Source of the DNA: JBAXGW01 sp037139195
GTDB lineage: Bacteria > Bacteroidota > Bacteroidia > Bacteroidales > JAHJDW01
NCBI GenBank assembly: GCA_037139195.1
Contig: JBAXGW010000004.1
Span: forward strand, 1-64,000
DNA length: 64,000 bases
Direction: 5' to 3'
Numbering within the stretch: position 1 is the stretch's first letter; each line of letters opens with the position of its first letter. Positions 16,438 through 25,106 of the stretch are shown here, piece by piece. The position numbers and the translations under genes were made by a program. The notes under the pieces are model-generated. The model did no database searches. It saw only the letters and a program-made list of their open reading frames with translations, and was not told the DNA's origin.

Positions 16438-17322
16438 ATGTTTAAAAACAGCGTTATTAGTAGTGAAATTAGTTCTTTGACAGAATGCGTTGTATCGTAT
16501 CGCTTTGGGTTTAATGGTAAAGAAAATGACGATGAAACTGGTACGCAAGATTATGGCATGAGAATCTATAGCCCCACAATCGCAAGATTTATATCAGCAG
16601 ACCCCTTAATTGTTAAGGAGCAAAAATATGCGTGGTATTCTCCATATCAGTTTGCTGGAAATAAAGCTATAAATAGCATAGATTTGGATGGATTGGAAGA
16701 ATGTGATAGTTATGTTTTACAAACCAGCATGGGAACAGATGCATATCTCAAATTGCAAACTCAGCAGACTACGGAGGTTAATAAAGCTGTGGTAAGTCTA
16801 ACATCTAGTGTTGCAAAACCTATCGTAATTGTTGGTTCAAGCGTTTTAATGCCCATTGCTGGACAAATTTATGGAGCATTTGATAATAGTTTTTATTATC
16901 CTTCTTGGGCTACAGCTTATACTGTAGATAATTGGAAATTTACGCCTATTGCAGAAGGAGAAGACAATTCTGTTCCATGGAATAATGGGGGAAAAGATAT
17001 TCTTTTTTCTGTTCCACAAGTAATTTTAACTTTTACTCCTTTCAGTGTATCTGAAAATTTTGTAGAGAAAACAGTAACTAATACTGTAATTAGGACTCCT
17101 ATAAAAGAAGGGTTGAAGGCTGCTCAAAAAACAAATACTTCCACGACCAATACACCGAGCTCCAACTCAAATACCACGCAAAGTAGTAATAATAGTAATA
17201 CCAAACAAAACAAATCAGCTTCATCAAACGTGAAAGTAAAACCAGTTGAAAATACAACAGGATTTGATAACAGTATAAAAGGAAAAACGTCTGGACCTCA
17301 GAAATCGGCTCCCACTTTATGA
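16438..17322 (+). pseudogene. truncated RHS-repeat core with C-terminal tip
   Basis: Residues 22-70 are the highly conserved RHS-associated core: FGFNGKENDDETGTQDYGMR, IYSPTIARFISADPL, then YQFAGNKAINSIDLDGLEE. In intact proteins this caps a long YD-repeat shell and marks the junction to a variable toxic tip. Here nothing of the shell is present, and a stop codon directly precedes the ATG, so the gene is a 5'-truncated remnant. The tip (about 75-294) has a hydrophobic stretch (VVSLTSSVAKPIVIVGSSVL) and a Ser/Thr/Asn-rich linker, and ends abruptly after GFDNSIKGKTSGPQ, so the toxin domain may also be cut short. It may be a silent tip cassette left after recombination. Confidence 0.75.
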
Positions 17323-17485
17323 TTAAATCCCACTAAATGAAAGAAATATATTTTTATATTAGTGGATAGCTTCGCAATAATATTGAAAAAAATATACTAT
17401 GGAAAATCTTTTTACGCCAAAAAAATCTGAAAACAAAAAAATGCCATCACCAAGATAAGAAACCGAATTTTTAAAATTTGTTATT

Positions 17486-17695
17486 ATGTTAGAAGCTATC
17501 TTTACTTTTATATTTGAATTATTTACTCGCATATTGTTAAATTATCCAGTTGCATTTATTAGATGGAAAATATTTAATAGAAAAAAAACTTTTGAAGAGG
17601 TTTTATTAGAAACAGATTGGAATTATGGAATAGCAATTATTTCTATGATAATAATAGCGTTATTATGCTACGCTCTGCTGCGGACAAGTCATTAA
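17486..17695 (+). CDS. small membrane protein
   Basis: A 69-residue protein with two hydrophobic segments (about 3-24 and 47-66) around a basic middle. It lies 163 bases downstream of the RHS remnant on the same strand, the position where immunity genes for RHS tips are commonly found, but the sequence gives no direct support for that role. The gap before it (17323-17485) contains only a 19-codon frame starting at 17399. Confidence 0.5.
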   Translation: MLEAIFTFIFELFTRILLNYPVAFIRWKIFNRKKTFEEVLLETDWNYGIAIISMIIIALLCYALLRTSH

Positions 17696-18030
17696 TATCA
17701 ATCTAGCGTGTGAGGAAGTTTATACGCAAATCTTCCGAATATTCGTAATTTGCAAGGAATGAATTTAAAGTGTAATATGATTAAAGAATAACTCCAACCC
17801 CATCCACATTTAAAAGGATTATAAAGCTTTGAATATTATTTAAGACAGGAACCATGAGCTTCTATGGGATTATGCAATAAAAACATACGAATATTCGCAA
17901 TTTACAATAAATGAATATTATAGAAAAATATAGTTCGAAAAACACAAACTTGATTTGAAAAAACACTAAAAAAAGGGTTGCAAAAATTTGCAATCCTTTT
18001 TATATGAATATTTTTGGTTTATTTTGTTTT
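17696..18030. other. gene-free stretch with repeated CGAATATTCG motif
   Basis: No gene is visible. The palindrome CGAATATTCG occurs twice, near 17738 and 17885, each followed by TAATTTGC or CAATTTAC and a GAATGAAT/AATGAAT segment, so the two form a diverged direct repeat of about 35 bases. Such pairs often mark old insertion-sequence debris. Confidence 0.5.
17973..18000. terminator. bidirectional terminator hairpin
   Basis: AAGGGTTGCAAA (17973-17984) pairs with TTTGCAATCCTTTT (17987-18000). It has T-rich flanks on both strands and lies just beyond the 3' end of the minus-strand transposase remnant. Confidence 0.6.
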
Positions 18031-18497
18031 TCATTTACACATTTTGCAGAATTGAGAGTCGAAGTTTTGGTTTTCAATCAATCTGTTCTTTTTCGCTTGA
18101 ATTAATTGTTCTGAAAAGCGATGTTTGTCGGGAATTTCGCCTCTTAGCACTTCTAAAGGATTTAGACCATAAAACTCTAAAGGAAACCACTCTAAATTGT
18201 GCGATGGAACGTAGTTATCTATATGATTTGAAAGTTCCGCTTTTGTTCTTGCTACTTTATCAATCATAAAACCATTTTTGAAAAAGTTATTACAACTCTC
18301 TACCATATTATTTGAAAAAATATTATCTTTTTTTGCTACAATCTTTTCAACTTTACTTCCCTGCTGTTCAATCCATTTATCGGTTTCGCCAGCATTCTCG
18401 CTACCACCATCGCTAATAATATGAACAGAATAATTTAATGAATCAATATTGTGCTTCTTAAAAGTTTGAATTAACACATCTCGAATATATCTAGAAT

Positions 18498-18701
18498 CAC
18501 TATTGTCCGATTAAAACGATATGAAACAAAATCTTCAAAGATTTCTCACTTCGTTCGAAATGACTATCAAAAGGTTACGGATAAGAGGGCGGGCTTGATT
18601 GTGACGAAGTCGCAATCAAGCCCGCCCTCTTAGTTTCGTTGCAAAACCACCGTCATTTCGACCGCAGGGAGAAATCTAATATATTTTATCGGACAACAAT
18701 G
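18498..18701. mobile_element. MITE 1 (204 bp) with TTGTCCGAT terminal inverted repeats
   Basis: A non-coding insert bounded by the inverted repeats CACTATTGTCCGATTAAAA (left) and CATTGTTGTCCGATAAAA (right, read inward). It is flanked by a perfect 9-bp duplication, ATCTAGAAT, at 18489-18497 and 18702-18710. It contains a GC-rich hairpin and the common TTCTCCCTGCGGTCGAAATGAC-type arms. The insert breaks a transposase gene. Its ends match those of MITE 2 at 24153, so both were probably moved by the same unseen transposase. Confidence 0.9.
18583..18631. repeat. perfect GC-rich hairpin inside MITE 1
   Basis: AAGAGGGCGGGCTTGATTG (18583-18601) and its exact inverse (18613-18631) form a 19-bp stem that can extend through GAC/GTC in the loop. 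Its base composition is far more GC-rich than the surroundings. Confidence 0.85.
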
Positions 18702-19681
18702 ATCTAGAATCTCCAGCAGGAGCAATTGCATGATGAAGAATTGCTTTGGAATAATTGTCTTTAACAAAAACTACTCTGAATCTCCCTTCGAGTTCTGTTC
18801 GAACAAAAGTGGTATCAATATGAATATACTCATAAGGCATTGATGCTCTGAAAAAATTGTTTTTGAGAATAGCTTTATATCGTATTCTATTCCCAAAATG
18901 CATACTTGAATATTTATAGAAGGTTGAAGAAGCACAATAAAGCAGTCCTTTCCGTTGCAAATCATAGAAAATTGAAAGACGCCTTTTGATAAAATTTTCG
19001 GGAGCATTTACAGCATCTTCAATATGCATATTTTCAATTGCTGTGAGCTGATGTGGATGAGTTTTGAAACAAAGATTAAGTACGGATGCTGAACAATTTA
19101 TCTTGTTTTTCCACCGATAATATTGATTTGTAGTGATTTTAAACACCCTACAAGCCGATTTTAGTTTAGTAATAGGTGAAATTCTGTCAATGGCATTAAT
19201 GATGGTAGTGGCATTTTTGCGAAATAAATTTTTATATCCTTTAACTGATGCGAAGACAGTCGCAAATGAAAACAGAACTCTAGAACAAACGTGAATTGAC
19301 TTTTTGATAAAATCTTCTTTTATTGTAGTTTCAATGTTTTGAAAATTATTAAAATCGTCTTTAACCCACTCAAACCCATAAAGATTTTCATGTGCTATAC
19401 TTTTCCAATATTGAATGGTAGATGCTGGAATTTGTTTTATGATTTCATGTTCTAAACACCCTGCGTAAAATTTCAATTGTATTAATGGGTGATAGCTTCT
19501 CTTAGCATTATAATTTCCATTCATAAATTGATGATTACTAAATTGGAAATAAAAGTAATCAAAAAATAGAGTAATATGTTCTTAAAAAAACTTGCCTTTT
19601 ATTATTAAAGATTTAAGTCGATTATTATTGCAGAATTTTGTGGCAAAAACACATCTAGAATATATCTACATTTTGATATGA

Positions 19682-19713
19682 GAAATAAAAAAGCCCTTGA
19701 TAAACAAGGGCTT
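19682..19713 (-). terminator. terminator of the tRNA-Gln gene
   Basis: On the minus strand AAGCCCTTG and CAAGGGCTT (plus-strand arms 19691-19699 and 19705-19713) form a nine-base stem followed by a T run, directly downstream of the tRNA 3' end. Confidence 0.88.
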
Positions 19714-19727
19714 AAGTGTATAATTTG

Positions 19728-19798
19728 TTGTCCCACAAGGATTCGAACCTTGGCTATGGGCTCCAAAAACCCGTGTGCTACCGTTACACCATGGGACA
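19728..19798 (-). tRNA. tRNA-Gln (anticodon TTG)
   Basis: A 71-base cloverleaf on the minus strand. The acceptor stem pairs TGTCCCA with TGGGACA, the D arm is GGTGTAACGGTAGCAC, the anticodon TTG lies at 19764-19766 in the loop TTTTGGA, and the T arm is CAAGG TTCGAAT CCTTG. The discriminator base is A and CCA is not encoded. The D-arm and TTG loop are those of glutamine tRNAs. The 3' end points toward the accessory region on its left, so it is a candidate attachment site for a tyrosine recombinase. Confidence 0.93.
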
Positions 19799-19975
19799 AA
19801 ATAATTCTGAAACAAAAAAATATATTAGTATCGTTTCAGGGGTGCAAATATACAAAAAATAATTATTGAACAAAATATTTAATAATTTTTTTCATACAGA
19901 TTGAAATTATTTATAATTTCACACAATATTTCACGTTAAGTATTTTTAATTGACATTAAAAACGTAGATAAATTT

Positions 19976-22900
19976 ATGACTTACAAAAAATGGAACAACA
20001 TCATTGGCTGGCTAGTTTTTGCTATTGCCACGGCTGTATACCTTCTAACAATTGAACCAACTGCAAGTTGGTGGGATTGTGGAGAATTTATAGCAACATC
20101 CTTTAAATTGCAAATAGGACATCCACCAGGGGCGCCACTTTTTATGATGATGGGTCGATTATTTACTCTTTTTGCAGGCAACGATTTAACTAAAGTTGCA
20201 ATGATGGTAAATGTTATGTCAGCTCTTGCAAGTTCATTTTCCATATTATTTTTGTTTTGGTCAATAACCATGCTTGCAAAGAAAATGTATTCAAAAGAAA
20301 ATGTTTTATCGGCAACTCAACAAATAATTATCTTTGGTAGCGCAGCAGTTGGAGCTTTAGCATATACTTTTTCCGATTCATTTTGGTTTTCAGCGGTAGA
20401 AGGTGAAGTTTATGCATCTTCTGCGTTATTTACTGCTTTTGTGTTTTGGGCTATTTTAAAATGGGAAATGGTTGCCGACCAAAAGTATGCTGATAAATGG
20501 ATTGTATTAATAGCATATATGATGGGCCTTTCAATTGGAGTGCATTTACTTAATTTGCTTGTTATTCCTGCAATCGCTTTTATCTATTATTTTAAACGAT
20601 ATAAACCTACTACCAAAGGAATTGTCATTACTTCTATTTTGTCCGTTGTTATTTTAGGAACCATTCAATATGGTATAGTTGCTGGAATGGTTAAAATTGC
20701 ATCAAAATTTGAGTTGCTTTTTGTTAATTCTTTTGGAATGCCTTTTCATTCAGGATTAATGTTCTTTATTCTTTTTATAATTGCTATAATTGCTTTTGGC
20801 TTGTATTGGACAAGAAAAAACAACAAGTACTTTGCAAATTTAATTTTTCTTTGCTTTACCTTCATCTTTCTTGGATATGCTTCTTTTGCTATGATTCTTA
20901 TTCGTTCAAACGAAAATACTCCTCTTGACGAAAACAATCCAGATGATGTATTTGCTCTTTTATCTTATATCAATCGTGAACAATATGGCGACCGACCTTT
21001 AATATATGGACAATGCTATAATGCCGAATTGAAAGAAATTGTAGAAGGTGATCCTATTTACAAAAGAATTGATGGAAAATACAAACAAGTTGACTACAAA
21101 CGTTCGTATAAATTCGATGACGCAAACTGTATGCTTTTCCCTCGTATGCATAGCTCAGAACCTCAACATATAACAGCATATAAAAATTGGACCGATTGTA
21201 AAGATGGAGTTAAACCAACTTTTGGACAAAACTTGCAATTTTTATTTAGTTATCAAATAAATTGGATGTATTTCCGCTATTTTATGTGGAATTTTGCCGG
21301 AAAACAAAATGATGTTCAAGGACATGGAAATATTTATGAAGGGAACTGGATAAGCGGAATAAAATTTATTGACGAAATGAGGCTTGGCTCTCAGGATAAT
21401 TTGCCAAATAGCCTGAAAGACAATAAAGGAAGAAATGTGTTTTATATGCTTCCGCTGATATTAGGAATATTAGGAATGATTTTTCACTATAAGAAAAATA
21501 AAAATGATGCTTGGGTTGTGATGATATTATTTTTTATGACTGGCTTAGCAATTATTATTTATTTAAATCAAACACCGTATCAACCCCGTGAACGAGATTA
21601 TGCTTATGCAGGTTCATTCTATGCTTTTGCTATTTGGATTGGATTGGGTGTTGCCGCAATTGTTGAATATATTAGCAAATTATTAAAGAAAAATCCATCT
21701 GCCGTAACAGCAGTTGCAGTTACTGCTGCATGCTTAGTTCTTGTTCCTGGAATTATGGCAAAAGAAGGATGGGACGACCATGATCGTTCTGGGAAAACAT
21801 CAGCTCGTGATTTTGCATACAATTATCTTATGTCGTGTGCCCCAAATGCAGTACTTTTCACTAATGGCGATAACGACACGTTCCCACTTTGGTATTTACA
21901 AGAAGTTGAAAACGTTAGAACCGATGTTAGAGTTGCAAATTATACCTTATTAGGTGGCGATTGGCATATACACCAAATGTTTTTAAAAGCTTACAATTCA
22001 AATCCGCTTCCTCTTACTCTTAAAAAAGAAGACTACAATCAAGGTTCGAATGATTACCTAAGATTTTATGATAGAGGAATTAAAGAAAACATAGAATTGA
22101 AAAATGTTATTGACTTTGTGGCAAATCCAAGTGATAAAGCTAAGCTTCCTACACAAGATGGAACAATGGTTCATTATTTGCCAACTAGTTTCTTTAAAAT
22201 CACATTAGATAGTGCAAGATTGGTTAATAATAAAACCGTTGACTTAAAACGATACCGACCTTTAAAAGAACTTACATGGGAATTAAAAAAAGGAGCTCTT
22301 TACAAACATGAGTTCATGCTTTACGATTTTATTGGCACTAATAATTTCAAAAGACCAGTATATTTTGCTTCTTCTCAAAGTGTAGAAGATATTCTTCCTC
22401 TTGGAGGCTCGTTTAAATTAGAAGGTTTTGCTAGTCGTTTAATTCCTGCTGTGCCAATTAAACAAAAAATTGCTGACAACGTTAATACAGATGTTATGTA
22501 TGAAAATATGGTTAATGTTTTCAGATGGGGTAATTTAAATAAAGTTGGAGTTTATGTTGACCCAGAAAGCTTCCGCATGGCAATGATGACGCGTAGTGTA
22601 TTTGCCCGTTTGGCTAATGCTCTTATTTATGAAGGGAAATATAAAAAAGCGATAAAAGCCATTGATAAATGCATGGAAGTTTTTCCACCTAAATTGATAC
22701 CTTTAGATATGTATTCATTGCCATTAGCAGAGGCATATTATCGTTGTGGAGAATCGAAAAAAGCTAACGACATGGTGAATGAACTTGCTAATATTGCTAA
22801 AACTGAATTAGAATTCTGCTTGCCATCGCTAAAAACAAAATACAGAAACGATGCTTATAGTAGAGTTGAAGAAAACATGGCAATACTGCAAAATATAACT

Positions 22901-22987
22901 GAAATTACTAAAAATAACAATCAACCAGAACTCAACAAACGTTATACTCAAATGTTTAACGAATTTGCTGGAATGATTCAACAATAG
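19976..22987 (+). CDS. DUF2723 multi-span membrane protein
   Basis: A 1003-residue membrane protein. The N-terminus carries the DUF2723 hallmark: TIEPTASWWDCGEFIA followed by FKLQIGHPPGAPLF. That arrangement, with an acidic residue in the first extracytoplasmic loop, is that of GT-C fold glycosyltransferases. About ten or more hydrophobic helices lie in residues 10-310 and again around 490-600, followed by a large soluble domain with TPR-like helices near residues 880-960. Related proteins are widespread in Bacteroidota and are linked to protein O-glycosylation or lipid-linked sugar transfer; the substrate here is unknown. It is a single gene after the tRNA and is closed by a hairpin at 23028. 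Confidence 0.88.
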   Translation: MTYKKWNNIIGWLVFAIATAVYLLTIEPTASWWDCGEFIATSFKLQIGHPPGAPLFMMMGRLFTLFAGNDLTKVAMMVNVMSALASSFSILFLFWSITMLAKKMYSKENVLSATQQIIIFGSAAVGALAYTFSDSFWFSAVEGEVYASSALFTAFVFWAILKWEMVADQKYADKWIVLIAYMMGLSIGVHLLNLLVIPAIAFIYYFKRYKPTTKGIVITSILSVVILGTIQYGIVAGMVKIASKFELLFVNSFGMPFHSGLMFFILFIIAIIAFGLYWTRKNNKYFANLIFLCFTFIFLGYASFAMILIRSNENTPLDENNPDDVFALLSYINREQYGDRPLIYGQCYNAELKEIVEGDPIYKRIDGKYKQVDYKRSYKFDDANCMLFPRMHSSEPQHITAYKNWTDCKDGVKPTFGQNLQFLFSYQINWMYFRYFMWNFAGKQNDVQGHGNIYEGNWISGIKFIDEMRLGSQDNLPNSLKDNKGRNVFYMLPLILGILGMIFHYKKNKNDAWVVMILFFMTGLAIIIYLNQTPYQPRERDYAYAGSFYAFAIWIGLGVAAIVEYISKLLKKNPSAVTAVAVTAACLVLVPGIMAKEGWDDHDRSGKTSARDFAYNYLMSCAPNAVLFTNGDNDTFPLWYLQEVENVRTDVRVANYTLLGGDWHIHQMFLKAYNSNPLPLTLKKEDYNQGSNDYLRFYDRGIKENIELKNVIDFVANPSDKAKLPTQDGTMVHYLPTSFFKITLDSARLVNNKTVDLKRYRPLKELTWELKKGALYKHEFMLYDFIGTNNFKRPVYFASSQSVEDILPLGGSFKLEGFASRLIPAVPIKQKIADNVNTDVMYENMVNVFRWGNLNKVGVYVDPESFRMAMMTRSVFARLANALIYEGKYKKAIKAIDKCMEVFPPKLIPLDMYSLPLAEAYYRCGESKKANDMVNELANIAKTELEFCLPSLKTKYRNDAYSRVEENMAILQNITEITKNNNQPELNKRYTQMFNEFAGMIQQ

Positions 22988-23027
22988 TAATTAAAACTAA
23001 TTTGGGAGAAAGCTCCTGTTAATGTTT

Positions 23028-23059
23028 GAGGCTGTCATAAAAAGGCAGTCTCTTTTTTT
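23028..23059 (+). terminator. rho-independent terminator
   Basis: GAGGCTGTC (23028-23036) pairs with GGCAGTCTC (23044-23052), allowing G-U pairs, and is followed by a T tract. It ends the DUF2723 transcript just before the next gene. Confidence 0.75.
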
Positions 23060-23077
23060 AATATAATAACTTTTAAT

Positions 23078-24148
23078 ATGCAATATAACTGCCACTTACA
23101 TACATTTCGTGATGTAGATATTCCTGAAAATTTCTTGCCTTTGCATATCGTTCGATTATTAGCTAATAATAAAGCATTTGCATTTTTAGGAAAAGTTTTA
23201 AATTTCATAAATCCTTTTTCTCAAAATGATGTTTTCGATCGATATGTTCATTTTGTGAAAACCGGCAAATTGGGTTCGCAACAAAAAATTTTTGATGAGT
23301 GCAAAGCTTTTTACCCTCCAAATTTTCAGTTTGTTGTTTTATCAATGGATATGAAATTTATGGGTGCAGGAAAGGTTCCCCGAGATTTCAAAGAACAAAT
23401 TGAAGAATTAGCCAATTTATCAAAGAACAATACTGAAGTTATCCCTTTTATACATGTAGATCCAAGAAGAGAAGGTATTTTTGAGCTCACAAAAAACTGT
23501 GTTGAAAATAAAGGATTTAAAGGAGTGAAAATTTATCCAACTATTGGCTATTTCCCCTACGATGATAGATTATACCCCGTTTATGAATTTTGTCAACAAA
23601 AGAATATTCCAATTATAACACATTGCAGCCCTAATAATCCAACTTATTTCAAAGGCAGCGACAAAGAGTTGAAAGAGTTGCTATCTAAGTCAAAAACACC
23701 CATCGATTTTAAGTGCAAAACAAGAAAGGAGCTATGTTCAAATTTCACGAATCCTGAAAATTGGAAATATGTAATGCAAGATTTTCCTAATCTAAGAATT
23801 TGTGCTGCCCATTTTGGCTCTGATTACTATTGGGATAAATACATCAAAAATCCCGAAAAAGAAGGCAATTGGTTGGTTATTATTAAGCAAATGATTGCTA
23901 ATTACGAAAATTTTTATACCGATATTTCGTTTACACTTAATGATAAAACCTATTTTCCGCTACTTAAAACTATCTTAAATGATGATACTGTTAACAAGAA
24001 GATACTTTTTGGAACCGATTTCTACATGCTTGAAACAAAAGCCGATGAAAATAGATTTTTAAATGACTTGAAAAACTATATAGGAGAAAATTCATTTTTT
24101 TTTATATCAGAAACAAACCCTAAGAAGTTTCTTGGCATTATTAATTAA
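23078..24148 (+). CDS. amidohydrolase-family (TIM-barrel) protein
   Basis: A 356-residue metal-dependent hydrolase of the amidohydrolase-2 type. Metal ligands are visible: the His-x-His pair in YNCHLHTF at the N-terminus, a His in PIITHCSPNN after strand five, CAAHFGSDYY, and the terminal Asp in KILFGTDFYML. The segment KIYPTIGYFPYDD is typical of the family. Substrate cannot be told; relatives decarboxylate or hydrolyse small carboxylated or cyclic compounds. Before insertion of MITE 2, its stop codon lay only about 16 bases from the flavodoxin-like gene downstream, so the two probably formed an operon. The 9-bp target duplication includes the stop codon. Confidence 0.82.
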   Translation: MQYNCHLHTFRDVDIPENFLPLHIVRLLANNKAFAFLGKVLNFINPFSQNDVFDRYVHFVKTGKLGSQQKIFDECKAFYPPNFQFVVLSMDMKFMGAGKVPRDFKEQIEELANLSKNNTEVIPFIHVDPRREGIFELTKNCVENKGFKGVKIYPTIGYFPYDDRLYPVYEFCQQKNIPIITHCSPNNPTYFKGSDKELKELLSKSKTPIDFKCKTRKELCSNFTNPENWKYVMQDFPNLRICAAHFGSDYYWDKYIKNPEKEGNWLVIIKQMIANYENFYTDISFTLNDKTYFPLLKTILNDDTVNKKILFGTDFYMLETKADENRFLNDLKNYIGENSFFFISETNPKKFLGIIN

Positions 24149-24152
24149 ACAA

Positions 24153-24482
24153 CACTGTTGTCCGATAAAAACAATTAAAGACGTTGTTAATTATTGATAA
24201 TATTGCTTTTGAGGATGTTTAATATAAACGGAGGTGTTTTTTTTCGGAGGACTGGCCTTATAAATATTTCGATAGTTTTCAAGTCGGAAAACAATGCGAA
24301 TGGCAAGTGCGAAAGCAAACCATTCCAAGCGAATGAAAGTGCGATAGCTGGAATATAAGGTTGTGCGGCTGTTTTTCGAAGTAGAAAACAAGATATATTT
24401 ATACAGCCTTGATTTTTTGTTACTTTTGTATCAAGACAAAAGTAAGTGAAAAAAATAAAATAAATTTAATCGGACATTACTT
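24153..24482. mobile_element. MITE 2 (330 bp) with TGTCCGAT terminal inverted repeats
   Basis: The left end reads CACTGTTGTCCGATAAAA and the right end, read inward, AAGTAATGTCCGATTAAA. A perfect 9-bp duplication, ATTAAACAA, flanks it at 24144-24152 and 24483-24491. No transposase is encoded; short frames inside are not gene-like. A hairpin TTACTTTTG/CAAAAGTAA (24420-24445) near its right end could end or modulate transcription. Ends and duplication length agree with MITE 1. Confidence 0.85.
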
Positions 24483-24503
24483 ATTAAACAAGCTAATATA
24501 AAA

Positions 24504-24980
24504 ATGAGAGCAGCTATAATTTATATATCAAATCATGGGACTACCGAAAAAATAGCTCATATTTTACAATCTGAAATAGGAAAAGATAATTCACAGCTTT
24601 TTAATTTAAAAGAAAATATTCATTTTGATTTGAGCGAGTTTGATGTCGTTTTTATTGGTGGTTCTATTCATGCTGGCTTAATACAGAAAAAAATAACTGC
24701 CTTTTGTCAAAATAGAATAAAATCGCTACTTCAAAAGAAAGTAGGATTATTTCTTTGTGGAATGTATGAAGGAAAAGAAGCTGAAAAACAAATATCAAAT
24801 GCATTTCCACAAAACCTTCAAAATCATGCAAAAAGCTATCAGTATGTTGGAGGCGAATTGTTATTTGAGAAAATGAATTTTTTCGAAAAGATGATAGTAA
24901 AAAAAGTAGTCGGTGTTACCGTTTCTGAATCGAAAATTAAGCACGAGAGCATTAAAAAATTACTGCTGGAAATGCAATAA
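24504..24980 (+). CDS. flavodoxin-domain protein (HemG/protoporphyrinogen oxidase-like)
   Basis: A 158-residue single-domain flavodoxin. The FMN phosphate loop is ISNHGTTEK at residues 8-16, FIGGSIHAG lies near residue 50, and GLFLCGMYEG near residue 82 is the isoalloxazine-side loop. Its length and these loops fit the flavodoxin group that includes menaquinone-dependent protoporphyrinogen oxidase HemG, but specific haem biosynthesis genes are not nearby, so HemG is only one option. MITE 2 separates it from the amidohydrolase gene. Confidence 0.8.
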   Translation: MRAAIIYISNHGTTEKIAHILQSEIGKDNSQLFNLKENIHFDLSEFDVVFIGGSIHAGLIQKKITAFCQNRIKSLLQKKVGLFLCGMYEGKEAEKQISNAFPQNLQNHAKSYQYVGGELLFEKMNFFEKMIVKKVVGVTVSESKIKHESIKKLLLEMQ

Positions 24981-25106
24981 ATTTTTATTTTGTTTTTTCC
25001 AATCATTTAAAAAATCGTTTTGCAAAATTTGTAATCGTACAGAATTCACTGATTTTTATTACCTTTGCTTAGATTTAATGCCATGCTTGTATTTTAGCTA
25101 AAAAAT

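Larger units (their letters stand above)
18031..19524 (-). pseudogene. DDE (integrase-core) transposase gene broken by a MITE
   Basis: Two minus-strand fragments of one transposase. The upstream part (19524 to 18702) has helix-turn-helix-like N-terminal sequence and the first catalytic Asp in YEYIHIDTTFVR. The downstream part (18488 to 18031) has the second Asp in IISDGGSEN and the Glu in NNMVESCNNFF. Removing the 204-bp insert at 18498-18701 and one copy of the 9-bp target duplication restores an uninterrupted frame reading APAGDSRYIRDVLIQTF across the joint, about 430 codons in all. The gene is of the integrase-core (IS3/IS481-like) type. Terminal inverted repeats of the parent insertion sequence were not identified. 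The transposase is presumably inactive. Confidence 0.88.

Noticed and set aside
24191..24391. A small minus-strand gene inside MITE 2
   Set aside because: It has low-complexity, non-gene-like sequence and lies entirely within a non-coding mobile element.
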